A DNA stretch of 26,937 nucleotides from JAIEPT01 sp038217425 (GCA_038217425.1 JBBQPM010000090.1:1-26937); one strand, 5' to 3'. Shown: positions 1 to 6,885, counted from the first letter of the stretch. Made by a program: numbers and translations. The notes: generated by a model from the letters alone, not told the origin.

Positions 1-20
1 GGGTTTCCGAGTACCATCGA

Positions 21-37
21 CTTCGCAAATTGCGAAG
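21..37. promoter_or_regulatory. Perfect dyad, possible operator
   Basis: CTTCGCAA (21-28) and TTGCGAAG (30-37) are perfect inverted copies around a single base. The site lies just past the 3' end of the small leftward gene that stops at 91. It has the size of a repressor half-site pair, but no T-run and no obvious promoter accompany it, so the role is unknown. Confidence 0.25.
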
Positions 38-90
38 GTCATTGATGCCGTCGTTATGCTTGCAAACTTCGGTCGAACCAAAGAGTCGCT

Positions 91-399
91 CTATGCCGCT
101 ATCTTACCATGCCTCGTCGGTCTGAGGCGGAGCCTCGTTAGGGATCGGTCTACCGCTTCCAGGATCGATTCCCGTAGATCGGCGCTCGCCTCGCCGTGGT
201 CGTCGAGCAGTCGCGGGTCGATAAGGCGACCATATCGCTCGACGAGCCCGCCCACGTCAATCGCGGACGCGATTGGCCGGGTCGGCAAGATAGCTCCCCG
301 GCACGCGTCGCAGCCGGCGGTCACCGAGCACAGGTAGTCGTCGTGGGGGCGGCACCTGGCCTTGCCCTGGGCGGGCGCCGCGCGTAAGATAGTACTCAT
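91..399 (-). CDS. Small hypothetical protein with a cysteine cluster (102 aa)
   Basis: I do not recognise the family. The ATG at 399 is preceded by a good ribosome binding site (AAAGGAC about 6 bases upstream), which is why I prefer it to the upstream in-frame start at 459. The N-terminal part carries four cysteines spaced C-x7-C-x5-C-x2-C (about residues 16-34), which could bind a metal. The C-terminal half is charged and probably helical. It is the last of a series of very small leftward genes (806-1159, 536-715, 469-525, then this one) that diverge from the rightward block starting at 1191. Accessory or mobile-element cargo is likely. A small zinc-binding protein is possible but not shown. 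Confidence 0.5.
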   Translation of the reverse strand: MSTILRAAPAQGKARCRPHDDYLCSVTAGCDACRGAILPTRPIASAIDVGGLVERYGRLIDPRLLDDHGEASADLRESILEAVDRSLTRLRLRPTRHGKIAA

Positions 400-424
400 A
401 GTGCTGTCCTTTCGATTTCGCGCG

Positions 425-454
425 AGACGCCTGGGGGTCGTAGCCCGGGCGTCT
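425..454. other. Strong hairpin between two small genes
   Basis: AGACGCCTGGG (425-435) pairs with CCCGGGCGTCT (444-454), an 11-bp stem with one G-T pair or mismatch depending on strand, and an 8-base loop. It lies in the leader between the tiny gene 469-525 and the gene starting at 399. There is no U-tract on either side, so it may be an attenuator or RNA-stabilising stem rather than a standard terminator. Confidence 0.4.
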
Positions 455-468
455 TGCATTTAGTAGGT

Positions 469-525
469 TCACTTCACGGCTTGCTGGCGGGTTGGCAATG
501 CCTTGCCCTTGCGCTTGTCGCCCAT
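469..525 (-). CDS. Very short basic ORF (18 aa), doubtful
   Basis: An ATG at 525 opens an 18-codon lysine-rich frame (begins MGDKRKGKALP) ending in TGA at 469. It starts 11 bases after the stop of the 59-aa gene upstream and has the same orientation. It may be a leader peptide for the gene downstream of the 425-454 hairpin, the N-terminal remnant of a longer protein, or chance. Length alone gives little support. Confidence 0.2.
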   Translation of the reverse strand: MGDKRKGKALPTRQQAVK

Positions 526-535
526 CAACGCGATG

Positions 536-715
536 TTATTCCTTCGACTCGACAGACTCAAAGCCGTCCACGCAGTCGGCGTCTTGGGCTTGAACATCTT
601 CGGCGACACGAAGCAGGATGCGCAGTTTCGCTGCACGGCGCTCGGCGTCCTTGAGGCAAGCGCGAACCGTGTCGGCTTTTGGAAGAAAGGTCAAAGGGTC
701 ATAGGATCGAGCCAT
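536..715 (-). CDS. Small hypothetical helical protein (59 aa)
   Basis: This frame runs from ATG at 715 to TAA at 536. A purine-rich ribosome binding site (GAGAGG) sits about 5 bases upstream of the ATG. The protein begins MARSYDPLTFLPKAD and continues with an amphipathic helix rich in Arg, Lys, Ala and Leu, then an acidic tail. The family is not recognised. Its good start signal, sensible codon use and position between other small leftward genes argue that it is real. It is short enough to be missed by usual length cut-offs. No catalytic or metal-binding motif is visible. A DNA-binding or antitoxin-like role would be typical for such a protein in accessory DNA, but that is only inference. Confidence 0.5.
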   Translation of the reverse strand: MARSYDPLTFLPKADTVRACLKDAERRAAKLRILLRVAEDVQAQDADCVDGFESVESKE

Positions 716-800
716 AATCGCCTCTCGTTGTTGATGAGGGTATTATGGCGAGGTGATATAGGACAAATCTCGCACAAGAATCGATTTTCGGCGGTTTTTC

Positions 801-833
801 TTGTACTATTTTTGTGCTATTTTTGTGCTATTC
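801..833. repeat. Three tandem 11-bp repeats
   Basis: Three head-to-tail copies of TTGTRCTATTY: 801-811 TTGTACTATTT, 812-822 TTGTGCTATTT and 823-833 TTGTGCTATTC. The 11-bp period is about one helical turn. The array overlaps the last codons of the leftward gene that stops at 806 and lies upstream of the 59-aa gene starting at 715. It is clearly more AT-rich than its surroundings. It could be an iteron or operator array, or simple slippage. Confidence 0.55.
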
Positions 834-1159
834 AGGCGGGCGAAATTGTCTTTGCGAGCGATTTTAAAGGGCAACTTCGCAATCTTGAGCTTCCTGTTCA
901 ATTCCCCTCGAGTTCGGTTGAATACATCATCGCAAGGGAGACTCCATTCAAGTACTGTCGCGAGATCGGCGAGCGATTTTTTGCCGCCGTCATTGCAAAG
1001 ACTGAGAAGAAATTTCTTTTGCTTCGCTGCCAACTCCTTTTCCACCCAGAGGACAAGTTCTCCGTAGCCGACTGGCGCTTCTTCGTCGAATTCATGAGTA
1101 CTTGGCCGGGACCGATCGACGTGAACCTCTTCACCTACGAACAGTGCCTCGGGGTTCAC
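806..1159 (-). CDS. Hypothetical protein, possible winged-helix (about 117 aa)
   Basis: The frame is open well upstream, but the coding-like part begins near a GTG at 1159; starting further up would overlap the divergent gene at 1191. The protein has an acidic N-terminal region (FDEEAPVGYGELVLWVEKEL), a middle part resembling a helix-turn-helix (SLADLATVLEW), then a stretch like the recognition helix of winged-helix proteins (RGELNRKLKIAKLPFKIARK), and a basic C-terminus encoded partly by the 11-bp repeats. A regulator is plausible, but I do not recognise a named family. Base composition is AT-richer than its neighbours, which suggests separate acquisition. The start codon is uncertain. Confidence 0.45.
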   Translation of the reverse strand: MNPEALFVGEEVHVDRSRPSTHEFDEEAPVGYGELVLWVEKELAAKQKKFLLSLCNDGGKKSLADLATVLEWSLPCDDVFNRTRGELNRKLKIAKLPFKIARKDNFARLNSTKIAQK

Positions 1160-1190
1160 TTGAATCGCGAACCGAAAGTCAGGACAGGCG

Positions 1191-2165
1191 ATGGATACCC
1201 CAGACCATGCCCCGGATAAGCGGACTATGTTGCCCGACGGCGGCGATCCCGCTAACGTCATCCCGATCAAAGCTCTTCCCGACGATGACGACGCGCTCGA
1301 GATCGCGCAAATACCCGATCTGGGAGCTGGCCTCGCGGCCCCGACGGCTGACGACACAGGTTCTGTCGAGCCGCCTGAGGAAGAACTGCGAGATCCCCCA
1401 GGCGTCGAGCCGCCGCAGTTCGCCATTCCTGACGAACCTCACGCGCCATCCGGTTACGACGATCAGCCTGCCCCGGGCACGCCCAGCGTCTTCAATCCCC
1501 AGCCGTTCGCGAAGCCAGAGCCCCCGCGATCGCCTGGCAGCCCTCTACCCCCTCCGCCGCCGCACGAGCGTTCTACTCGGCTAACCGTGCCGGGCGAAGT
1601 TCAGGGCGAAATACGCGACCTGCCTCTGCTGCAACAGGACGGCCTCGGAGTTCCGCCGCTGGACGACAATCTGACGCTCCATGAGATAGCGGCAGAAACG
1701 TCGCTGGCCTCGCAGCGGATCGCCTCGCCGCCGGACTTTGCGGAAGCTGCCGACGGCGCCCGAGCGTTGCCCGACGCCCATGAAGACCCGCTCTCGCCCG
1801 CCATGCCCCACGCCGGCAGTGCAGGGGAGACGCTCTCCACGGCTGAAGAAGAGGAGAGCCGACTTGGCAATATCCCCTTTGGCGAGATCGATGCCGCTGC
1901 CGCCGAAGCACAGTCGCTGACGGCCGCGGGGCAAGAGGGCAGCGAGATAGCATCGGTCCTGAAAGAGATACTGGACGAGGTCAAGGCGATCCACGACACG
2001 CTGAAGGGGCATAGCCAAGGCGGAACGGCCACGAACGGCTTGGAGACTGACGGCGCCGGCAAGCCTTTGGGGCCGGATCAGCGCAAGGAATACGACCCGA
2101 AAGCGGCGCGCCGGCAAGAGATGCTGGGCGCCTTGTCCCGCGGGCTCATGGCCATGGTGAGGTAG
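1191..2165 (+). CDS. Acidic, proline-rich low-complexity protein (324 aa)
   Basis: The family is not recognised. The first two thirds are highly acidic and rich in Pro, Asp, Glu and Ala, with a proline cluster near residue 120, so it is probably disordered. Near the C-terminus there is one likely coiled-coil helix (EIASVLKEILDEVKAIHDTL) followed by a basic end. No signal peptide or membrane segment is seen. An in-frame ATG 12 codons downstream (1227) is an alternative start. The stop (TAG, 2163-2165) lies 3 bases before the ATG of the next gene, so the two are almost certainly co-transcribed. A scaffold or assembly protein working with the next two gene products is a reasonable guess from architecture only. 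Confidence 0.65.
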   Translation: MDTPDHAPDKRTMLPDGGDPANVIPIKALPDDDDALEIAQIPDLGAGLAAPTADDTGSVEPPEEELRDPPGVEPPQFAIPDEPHAPSGYDDQPAPGTPSVFNPQPFAKPEPPRSPGSPLPPPPPHERSTRLTVPGEVQGEIRDLPLLQQDGLGVPPLDDNLTLHEIAAETSLASQRIASPPDFAEAADGARALPDAHEDPLSPAMPHAGSAGETLSTAEEEESRLGNIPFGEIDAAAAEAQSLTAAGQEGSEIASVLKEILDEVKAIHDTLKGHSQGGTATNGLETDGAGKPLGPDQRKEYDPKAARRQEMLGALSRGLMAMVR

Positions 2166-2168
2166 ATT

Positions 2169-3683
2169 ATGAAGATCTCTTATGGAGCCGTCGACTTCAC
2201 CGCGTTGCAGATCAGAACGATCTCGCGCAAGTTGCGGCTTTCCGCCGACGGCACAACCTACCTGTGGACCGACTGGGTCATCGACGTCGTATGCATCTAC
2301 AACCCGAAGGCAACGAGTTTCACCGGGCCGGGCGTGCCGATTGCCACGCCTGCTGCCGGCGCTGGCGAGATCGCGCCAATGACGGATAACGCTTTGCGGC
2401 ACTACCTCGCGCAGCCGAGGCGACGCCTTCAGATATCCGACTTCGATATTCAGCTCGACAACGGCGCCCCTTTGGCCGAATTCACGATCCTCGACACCGG
2501 CGGCACCGTCACGCTCGCTTCGGGCGCCGTCGTTCAGCCGCCCGACTGCGACAACGGACCGAAATGCACGGTGCAAGCGATCGAGGTTCCGCACGGCGTC
2601 AGGACGTACCAGTGCCATCTTGTCTTTGAGGCAGCCGTGAACGAGTGCTCGGATCGCGGCGTCCAAAAGTTGCTTCTGTCACACCGCTGGGCGCGATCAG
2701 AGGACGTCAACGAAGACTGCTTTTCCACCATCCACACGTACGGAGAGTGTGTGTTTAATCTGAAGGCGATTGTCAAGGATAGCGCCTCGCCCGACCAGTT
2801 TCGCGCAGCTCTCTTCCACCCCATCCCGGCGAACTTCCAGCGCAAAAACATTCGCGTTGAACCGCAATCGGACGGGTACACGTACAAGTATTACTTCTGC
2901 GACGAGGAGCAGGCGTTCAACCTGGGAAGCACCAGCCCCGCCATGCGCATCGAGTGTAACCAGACCGGAGGATTTTCGCGACTCGGCGCCGCCTCGGCGT
3001 CACTCGTTGGGGTGTCTGCTGGTATTGACGCCTACTTGAGGCTCGAGGCGGGCCAGATGGCCAACCCGGCCAATATTGCCTTCATCCCGTTTGCGATCGG
3101 GACGGGCGCGAACATCGCGGCCGCAGTCGCGGTTGCGGGCTGGAATGCGACGGCCGCACAAATCCCGCACTATTCTCTAAGCGTGGAGGTCACGGCTTAC
3201 GGAAACAGGAACTCGACCCGGGGGCAACTTCGGGCACGCGCTTTGGCGATCATAGCGCACCGGCTCAGCATGGGGCCGCTCGGCGCGGTAGGGGCGAATC
3301 TTGCGACCCAAGAATTCTCTCTGCACGAAGACTTCATGCGCCGAATAGTCCATGTCCGGAAGACAATCAAGTGGGGTATCGAACAGATAATTGCCTTCAA
3401 TTTGAACGCTTCGTTCCTGGACAATCTGAAGGATTTCCTTGGAGTCATCCTTCCCGGGTTCGGCCTGGACGCAAACGGCGCGCCCACAGCCATTGTCGAG
3501 TCTTTCGTTGACGAGACGCTCCTGCCTGGCCTTGGCCCAAACACGAACGCCAACAACCCCCAGCCGCAGTTCGGGGCGCACAGCACGGTGTTGGTCAACG
3601 TGATCGCCCAGGCCCTTTCGAATCCGTGCGAACTTCCGCCGACGCCGTCCCTTCCGGTTTTTCAAAACAAGAGCCTGACCTAG
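2169..3683 (+). CDS. Unrecognised 504-aa protein, possibly structural
   Basis: I cannot assign a family. The start at 2169 follows a GGTGAGG motif and the stop of the preceding gene by 3 bases. The N-terminal half alternates hydrophobic and polar residues in a way typical of beta-rich proteins and contains several cysteines (about residues 125-165). A small-residue hydrophobic stretch around residues 310-325 (NIAAAVAVAGWNA) is too weak for a clear membrane segment. Towards the C-terminus comes a charged segment (HEDFMRRIVHVRKTIKWG). No signal peptide and no catalytic motif are visible. With the acidic protein before it and the 157-aa protein after it, and a recombinase relic downstream, a phage- or particle-like structural role is possible but unproven. 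Confidence 0.65.
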   Translation: MKISYGAVDFTALQIRTISRKLRLSADGTTYLWTDWVIDVVCIYNPKATSFTGPGVPIATPAAGAGEIAPMTDNALRHYLAQPRRRLQISDFDIQLDNGAPLAEFTILDTGGTVTLASGAVVQPPDCDNGPKCTVQAIEVPHGVRTYQCHLVFEAAVNECSDRGVQKLLLSHRWARSEDVNEDCFSTIHTYGECVFNLKAIVKDSASPDQFRAALFHPIPANFQRKNIRVEPQSDGYTYKYYFCDEEQAFNLGSTSPAMRIECNQTGGFSRLGAASASLVGVSAGIDAYLRLEAGQMANPANIAFIPFAIGTGANIAAAVAVAGWNATAAQIPHYSLSVEVTAYGNRNSTRGQLRARALAIIAHRLSMGPLGAVGANLATQEFSLHEDFMRRIVHVRKTIKWGIEQIIAFNLNASFLDNLKDFLGVILPGFGLDANGAPTAIVESFVDETLLPGLGPNTNANNPQPQFGAHSTVLVNVIAQALSNPCELPPTPSLPVFQNKSLT

Positions 3684-3710
3684 CCCTCCTTTACCTGGAG
3701 ATCAACACCC

Positions 3711-4184
3711 ATGCGAGAATCGCCCCTTCCGAGCACAACGCGTTACACTCTTGTGAGGTCGCAGGTATACGACGAAGGGCTGAGGCCGCTCGGCGCCTGC
3801 GACGACTCCTCCCCCGCCCAGATGGTCCGCGTGCAAGCCCCGACGGAGACCATGACGATCACCTGGACGGCAACGCGAGAGGGCGCGGCTCCGATTTGCC
3901 CTTCGCACGTTTCAACCGATCCGAACTACGTCTTCATCGGCGGCAGTCGCGGAAACGTGGCCCCTGGCGCCACCGAGAACGGCCGCCAGGTTTGGAGTCT
4001 CAACGGGTGTTACGTCTACCAGGTGTTAAGCCCTCTGGGTTTGGGGGCCAACTTCCCGAGCGGCAAAATGCCCTGGGAACCGGGCTCGGCTTCCGACAAC
4101 ACCATCCCTGCGAGTTACTTCCAGCAAGGCATCATTGGCCCCGACCCACGAGCCGGGCACGGGCACCATGGATCAACGTCGTAG
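3711..4184 (+). CDS. Unrecognised small protein (157 aa) of the same block
   Basis: The ATG at 3711 follows the previous stop by 27 bases with GGAG upstream. The protein begins MRESPLPSTTRYTLVRSQVY and continues with Gly/Ser/Pro/Asn-rich beta-like sequence containing three cysteines. A conserved-looking central part (VFIGGSRGNVAPG, then GRQVWSLNGCYVYQVLSPLG) suggests a compact beta domain. There is no signal peptide or transmembrane helix. It ends in a His-rich tail (RAGHGHHGSTS). It is probably the third gene of the 1191-4184 unit, and a small decoration or adaptor protein would fit. Function is unknown. Confidence 0.55.
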   Translation: MRESPLPSTTRYTLVRSQVYDEGLRPLGACDDSSPAQMVRVQAPTETMTITWTATREGAAPICPSHVSTDPNYVFIGGSRGNVAPGATENGRQVWSLNGCYVYQVLSPLGLGANFPSGKMPWEPGSASDNTIPASYFQQGIIGPDPRAGHGHHGSTS

Positions 4185-4208
4185 CGACGCCTCAGAAAGG
4201 ACCCCACC

Positions 4209-4568
4209 ATGAGAACGTACCTGCGTTTGCCGATCCGCCTTCGCGTTGTCGGCGAGCAAGGGCTTCAAGAAGCCTCGGATCTTTTGCGGGCCCGGATCGG
4301 CTGCCCAAATGAGCTGCGCCTGAAGATTCGATCCCTGGCGAAGGCATTGATCGACGAGGCCGACGAGCATGCCCGGGGGCTGCGCGACATTCAGGACGGC
4401 AGCCCCAGCGTGTGTATCAGACAACCGTGTATGACACGACCACCGGCAAGCGCCTCGGCCGACTGCCGGAGTGGAACTCGATTGCCGCTTTCCTCCCTGA
4501 CGGAAAGAGTCTCCTCGTGGGACACGGCAACGGCGTCTGCAGGCCCGGAACGCGCTACCACACGCTGA
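4209..4568 (+). pseudogene. Truncated helical gene with a foreign 3' end
   Basis: The ATG at 4209 has a good ribosome binding site (AAAGGAC). The first 65 or so residues (starting MRTYLRLPIRLRVV, with a charged helix RLKIRSLAKALIDEADEHA) look like genuine coding sequence. From about base 4405 the same frame degenerates into Pro/Ser/Ala/Arg-rich sequence, while another frame there encodes a WD40-like fragment. I read this as a gene of the 1191-4184 block whose 3' part was lost and joined to unrelated DNA. A short intact protein ending at 4568 cannot be excluded. Confidence 0.4.
4412..4534 (+). pseudogene. WD40-repeat gene fragment
   Basis: About 41 codons in the frame that starts with GTG at 4412 read like one blade of a bacterial WD40 propeller: VYDTTTGKRLG, then a loop, then IAAFLPDGKSLLVGHGNG. 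The DTxTGK and FxPDGKxL patterns are typical blade motifs. Neither side continues as WD40 sequence in any frame. It is therefore an isolated fragment trapped between the truncated gene at 4209 and the DUF2924 gene. It does not closely match blades of the kinase at 6886-12213. Confidence 0.45.
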
Positions 4569-4600
4569 GTCGTCGTCCGGTGACAATTTCGAGAAATCTC

Positions 4601-4682
4601 TTTCGAAAGGCCTTGAGGACTTCGCGGAAACCGTGCTCAGTGTGAGTCGTGGTTAACGCACCCCCGAGACCTTTTCGAAAGG
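4601..4682. repeat. Paired TTTCGAAAGG motif upstream of DUF2924 gene
   Basis: TTTCGAAAGG occurs at 4601-4610 and again at 4673-4682; its core TTTCGAAA is palindromic. The second copy overlaps the strong ribosome binding site (AAAGGAG) of the gene starting at 4691. It could be a pair of operator sites controlling the DUF2924-recombinase unit. Confidence 0.3.
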
Positions 4683-4690
4683 AGATACCC

Positions 4691-5182
4691 ATGGCCCTCA
4701 ACATCGCCAAAGAGCTGGCGGTCTTGCAGAAGATGACCGTCAAGCCGCTTCAGGCCCGCTATGCCGAGGTGTTCGGCGAAGCAACGCGCAGCCATCACAA
4801 AGCCTGGCTCATCAAACGGATCGCCTGGCGGTTGCAGGCGCTGGCGGAGGGCGACCTCTCGGATCGGGCGCGGCGGCGGGCCGCGGAGTTGGCCAACGAC
4901 GCCCACCTGCGCCTCTCTCCGCCCAAGACCAAAGCCCTGGTGCCAGAGGCCGCCACCAGCCATGCGGCGCCATTCCAGCCCGCCGAGAACCCGAGACTGC
5001 CGCTCCCCGCCACGATCATCACCCGAATCTACAAGGGCCGAACGCTGCAAATCAAGGTTCTGGCCCAGGGCTTTGAATTCGAAGGCGAACGGTACAAGTC
5101 CCTGAGCGCCGCCGCCAAGGCGATCACAGGCCAGCACTGCAACGGCTATCATTTCTTCCGTCTGGGCAAGGAGACCTCATGA
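4691..5182 (+). CDS. DUF2924 family protein (163 aa)
   Basis: The N-terminal half shows the DUF2924 pattern: a first helix (ALNIAKELAVLQKMTVKPLQ), then RYAEVFGEATRSHHKAWLIKRIAWRLQ and a short basic segment. The C-terminal half has the usual small beta domain (LPATIITRIYKGRTLQIKVL, then GFEFEGERYKSLSAAAKAITG and a final NGYHFFRL). DUF2924 proteins are commonly encoded directly before a large serine recombinase in bacterial mobile elements and are thought to assist it. That arrangement is seen here: the TGA overlaps the ATG of the recombinase gene by four bases (ATGA). I chose ATG 4691 because AAAGGAG lies 6-7 bases upstream; an in-frame upstream start at 4649 lacks this. Length fits the family and the gene looks intact. 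Confidence 0.8.
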   Translation: MALNIAKELAVLQKMTVKPLQARYAEVFGEATRSHHKAWLIKRIAWRLQALAEGDLSDRARRRAAELANDAHLRLSPPKTKALVPEAATSHAAPFQPAENPRLPLPATIITRIYKGRTLQIKVLAQGFEFEGERYKSLSAAAKAITGQHCNGYHFFRLGKETS

Positions 5183-5520
5183 GCAAGCGTTCCAGTCCGT
5201 CCCCGGCGCCGCGAACGATTCGCTGCGCCATCTACACGCGCAAATCGACCGACGAAGGCCTTGAGCAAGAGTTCAACTCGCTCGACGCCCAGCGCGAGTC
5301 GGGCGAGGCGTACGTCCAGAGCCAAGCCCACGAAGGTTGGACCTGTTTGGCCGACCGATGCGACGACGGAGGCTTCACCGGCGGCAACCTGGACCGTCCG
5401 GCGCTGCGGCGCCTGATCGCGGACATCGAAGATGTCGAGTCCCGCACGGGTCACGCCGATACCAGGGTTAAAGCCGTTATCCGCTCATACGCCGATGGGC
5501 CCAGACTCTCTCGACCATGA
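5179..5520 (+). pseudogene. Serine recombinase, truncated after N-terminal catalytic region
   Basis: Residues 14-86 match the start of a large serine recombinase (resolvase/invertase catalytic domain). They include YTRKST with the expected nucleophile Ser23, the SLDAQRESGEAYV helix, and a GGFTGGNLDRPALRRLIADIE segment. Normal family members run to about 500 residues or more. Here homology stops near base 5433, exactly where the segment leading to the conserved DRLSR motif should follow, and about 28 unrelated residues precede the stop. The Asp-Arg catalytic motif, the recombinase domain and the zinc ribbon are missing, so the product cannot recombine DNA. The start overlaps the DUF2924 stop. 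The break looks like a deletion or recombination junction that inactivated the element's integrase. Confidence 0.75.
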
Positions 5521-5613
5521 TCCCAATGGTCACCGCAGGGAATTCGTCGAATTGGTCGCGAAGGCCGAGCGATTATCGCCAAAACAGTAAACGATGAAGG
5601 CGGCACTTGGGCT

Positions 5614-5633
5614 TTTGCCTTTGCGGAGGCAAA
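5614..5633. other. Hairpin TTTGCCT/AGGCAAA
   Basis: TTTGCCT (5614-5620) and AGGCAAA (5627-5633) form a perfect 7-bp stem with a 6-base loop about 185 bases past the end of the leftward operon. No clear T-run follows, so it is only a weak terminator candidate. Confidence 0.25.
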
Positions 5634-5782
5634 GGTCTGTCTGGCCCGCCTCGTCGATGGGGGGTGGACGCCAAGTCACCGTGGAGGCTGAACGACTGCG
5701 TCACTTGCCGGCGGCCTGGATAGCGGTGTTGGTCGACATACGCACGCAAGCCGAGGCCTGCAACCCGCCCGGGTCCGAAATG

Positions 5783-5796
5783 CCGAAACGTTTCGG
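5783..5796. promoter_or_regulatory. 14-bp perfect palindrome CCGAAACGTTTCGG
   Basis: CCGAAACGTTTCGG is its own reverse complement, located 21 bases beyond the stop of the last gene in the leftward operon (5818). Having no loop, it would make a poor RNA hairpin and is more like a protein-binding site. A CCGAAA copy precedes it at 5775-5780. Confidence 0.3.
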
Positions 5797-5817
5797 GTTC
5801 GCTGACGCTTCCACGTA

Positions 5818-6876
5818 CTACCCGCGCGCGGCGAGTGCTCGGTAGTATTTGCTGCGATTGTCCACCAAGAGTTCGAGATGGCGCATGAGCTTTTCTTTGA
5901 ATTCCGAGCCGTACTTTTCGTGATCGCGAAAGAGCGACGACACGAAAGGAGCCGCCTTGATCTGATCGACCGGCGCGCACGCGATCAAGTCGTGATTGGC
6001 GTCGTCGTCGATCCAGCGCTCGACCGCGATGCGGACCTTGCGAAACACTTCGAACACGGAAGCGTTACTGTCCGAGGCGCCGATAGCGACGGCCCCCGAA
6101 GCACGCTGCTGCTTCCACTTGTTAAACTTGACGGCATCGAGAATTTGCCCGGTCGCGAGATCGAAGCCGGTCTCGTCGAGCGCCTTCTGCCCGAGGGCCG
6201 CGATTTGCGCGGCTGTCGCCGGAGCGGGCGCGGCCGGCGGCGGAGTCGTTGCGGGAGTAGGCGGAGCGACAACGGCAGCGGGGACGACAGGTGCGGCCGG
6301 CGGCGCCAATTTCGCGACTGGCGGCGGCGTGAGCTTCGCGACCGGAGGCGGCGCCAACTTCGCAACGGGGGGCGGGACCAACTTCGCGACGGGAGGCGGC
6401 GCGAGCTTCGCGACGGGCGGGGGCGTCGGCCGCGGCGGTTCGGGCGGCACAATCCGTGTCGCGACAGGCGCCGGCGTCGACCGCGGCGGCTCGGGGGGTG
6501 CGGGCTTGGCATGATACACGGACGGCAAGGTCGGAACTGCGGGCAGCGGCTTGGGCGGAGACGCCGGCTTCGCTGCTGGAACCGCCGACGCCGGGGCGGC
6601 CTCCAGGCAGGCGTTCAGCGGCGCGAGCCAACTTTGCAGCCAATCGGGGATCTCGGCAGCAGTACTCGCCGGTCCAACCGGGGAGGCGTCACTCGTCGGC
6701 GTGGGCGCCAACTCCACGTCAAAGGGGACTTCCAACGCGTACCAGAGCCGCAGGTCGTCGAGCCAGTTGAGCGAATCGGCCGCCGCCGGAACCGGCGCGG
6801 GCCCCTTGCGTCCGCGTTCCAGTTCCTGGACGTCCGCCAGCCAATCGGGCACGTTTGAATCGGCAGGATCCGGCAT
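5818..6876 (-). CDS. Proline-rich partner protein of the kinase operon (352 aa)
   Basis: The family is not recognised. It is the fourth gene of the leftward operon; its ATG at 6876 lies 9 bases after the kinase stop. The N-terminal region carries Trp-Leu motifs: PDWL at residues 10-13, NWL at 37-39 and PDWL again at 77-80. A long Pro/Ala/Val linker follows, including five copies of an octapeptide PPPVAKLx around residues 151-191. The C-terminal domain (about 225-352) is helical and charged, with GFDLATGQILDAVKFNKWKQ, then RKVRIAVERWIDDDANHDLI and a Lys/Arg-rich end. No signal peptide or membrane helix is seen. Short repeated WL motifs on a flexible proline arm suggest a scaffold or phosphorylation target for the kinase, phosphatase or VWA partners; this is inference from architecture and position. 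Confidence 0.75.
   Translation of the reverse strand: MPDPADSNVPDWLADVQELERGRKGPAPVPAAADSLNWLDDLRLWYALEVPFDVELAPTPTSDASPVGPASTAAEIPDWLQSWLAPLNACLEAAPASAVPAAKPASPPKPLPAVPTLPSVYHAKPAPPEPPRSTPAPVATRIVPPEPPRPTPPPVAKLAPPPVAKLVPPPVAKLAPPPVAKLTPPPVAKLAPPAAPVVPAAVVAPPTPATTPPPAAPAPATAAQIAALGQKALDETGFDLATGQILDAVKFNKWKQQRASGAVAIGASDSNASVFEVFRKVRIAVERWIDDDANHDLIACAPVDQIKAAPFVSSLFRDHEKYGSEFKEKLMRHLELLVDNRSKYYRALAARG
6305..6424 (-). repeat. Five 24-bp tandem repeats encoding PPPVAKLx
   Basis: Five consecutive 24-bp units inside the proline-rich gene encode PPPVAKLA, PPPVAKLV, PPPVAKLA, PPPVAKLT and PPPVAKLA. The units differ at several silent positions, so the array is not a very recent expansion. Copy number could vary between strains. 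Confidence 0.85.
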
Positions 6877-6885
6877 GATGCGTCC

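Larger units (their letters stand above)
5521..5817. other. Gene-poor junction between mobile remnant and kinase operon
   Basis: No convincing gene lies here. A 31-codon frame (5495-5590, starting MGPDSLDHDPNG) enters from the left and may be the tail of a lost protein. A rightward open frame at 5594-5845 lacks a ribosome binding site and recognisable motifs. The stretch also holds the hairpin at 5614-5633 and the palindrome at 5783-5796, and it receives the 3' end of the leftward operon. Confidence 0.45.

Noticed and set aside
503..1219. A 238-codon open frame on the plus strand
   Set aside because: It runs across the 11-bp repeats and opposite the leftward small genes, has no ribosome binding site and lacks a consistent protein pattern. 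The leftward frames have better start signals.
1581..2666. A 361-codon open frame on the minus strand
   Set aside because: Antisense to the 324- and 504-residue genes; composition is that of a reverse-frame shadow.
6305..6424. CRISPR-like regular repeats
   Set aside because: The 24-bp units are contiguous without spacers and encode a proline-rich octapeptide, so they are coding repeats and not a CRISPR array.
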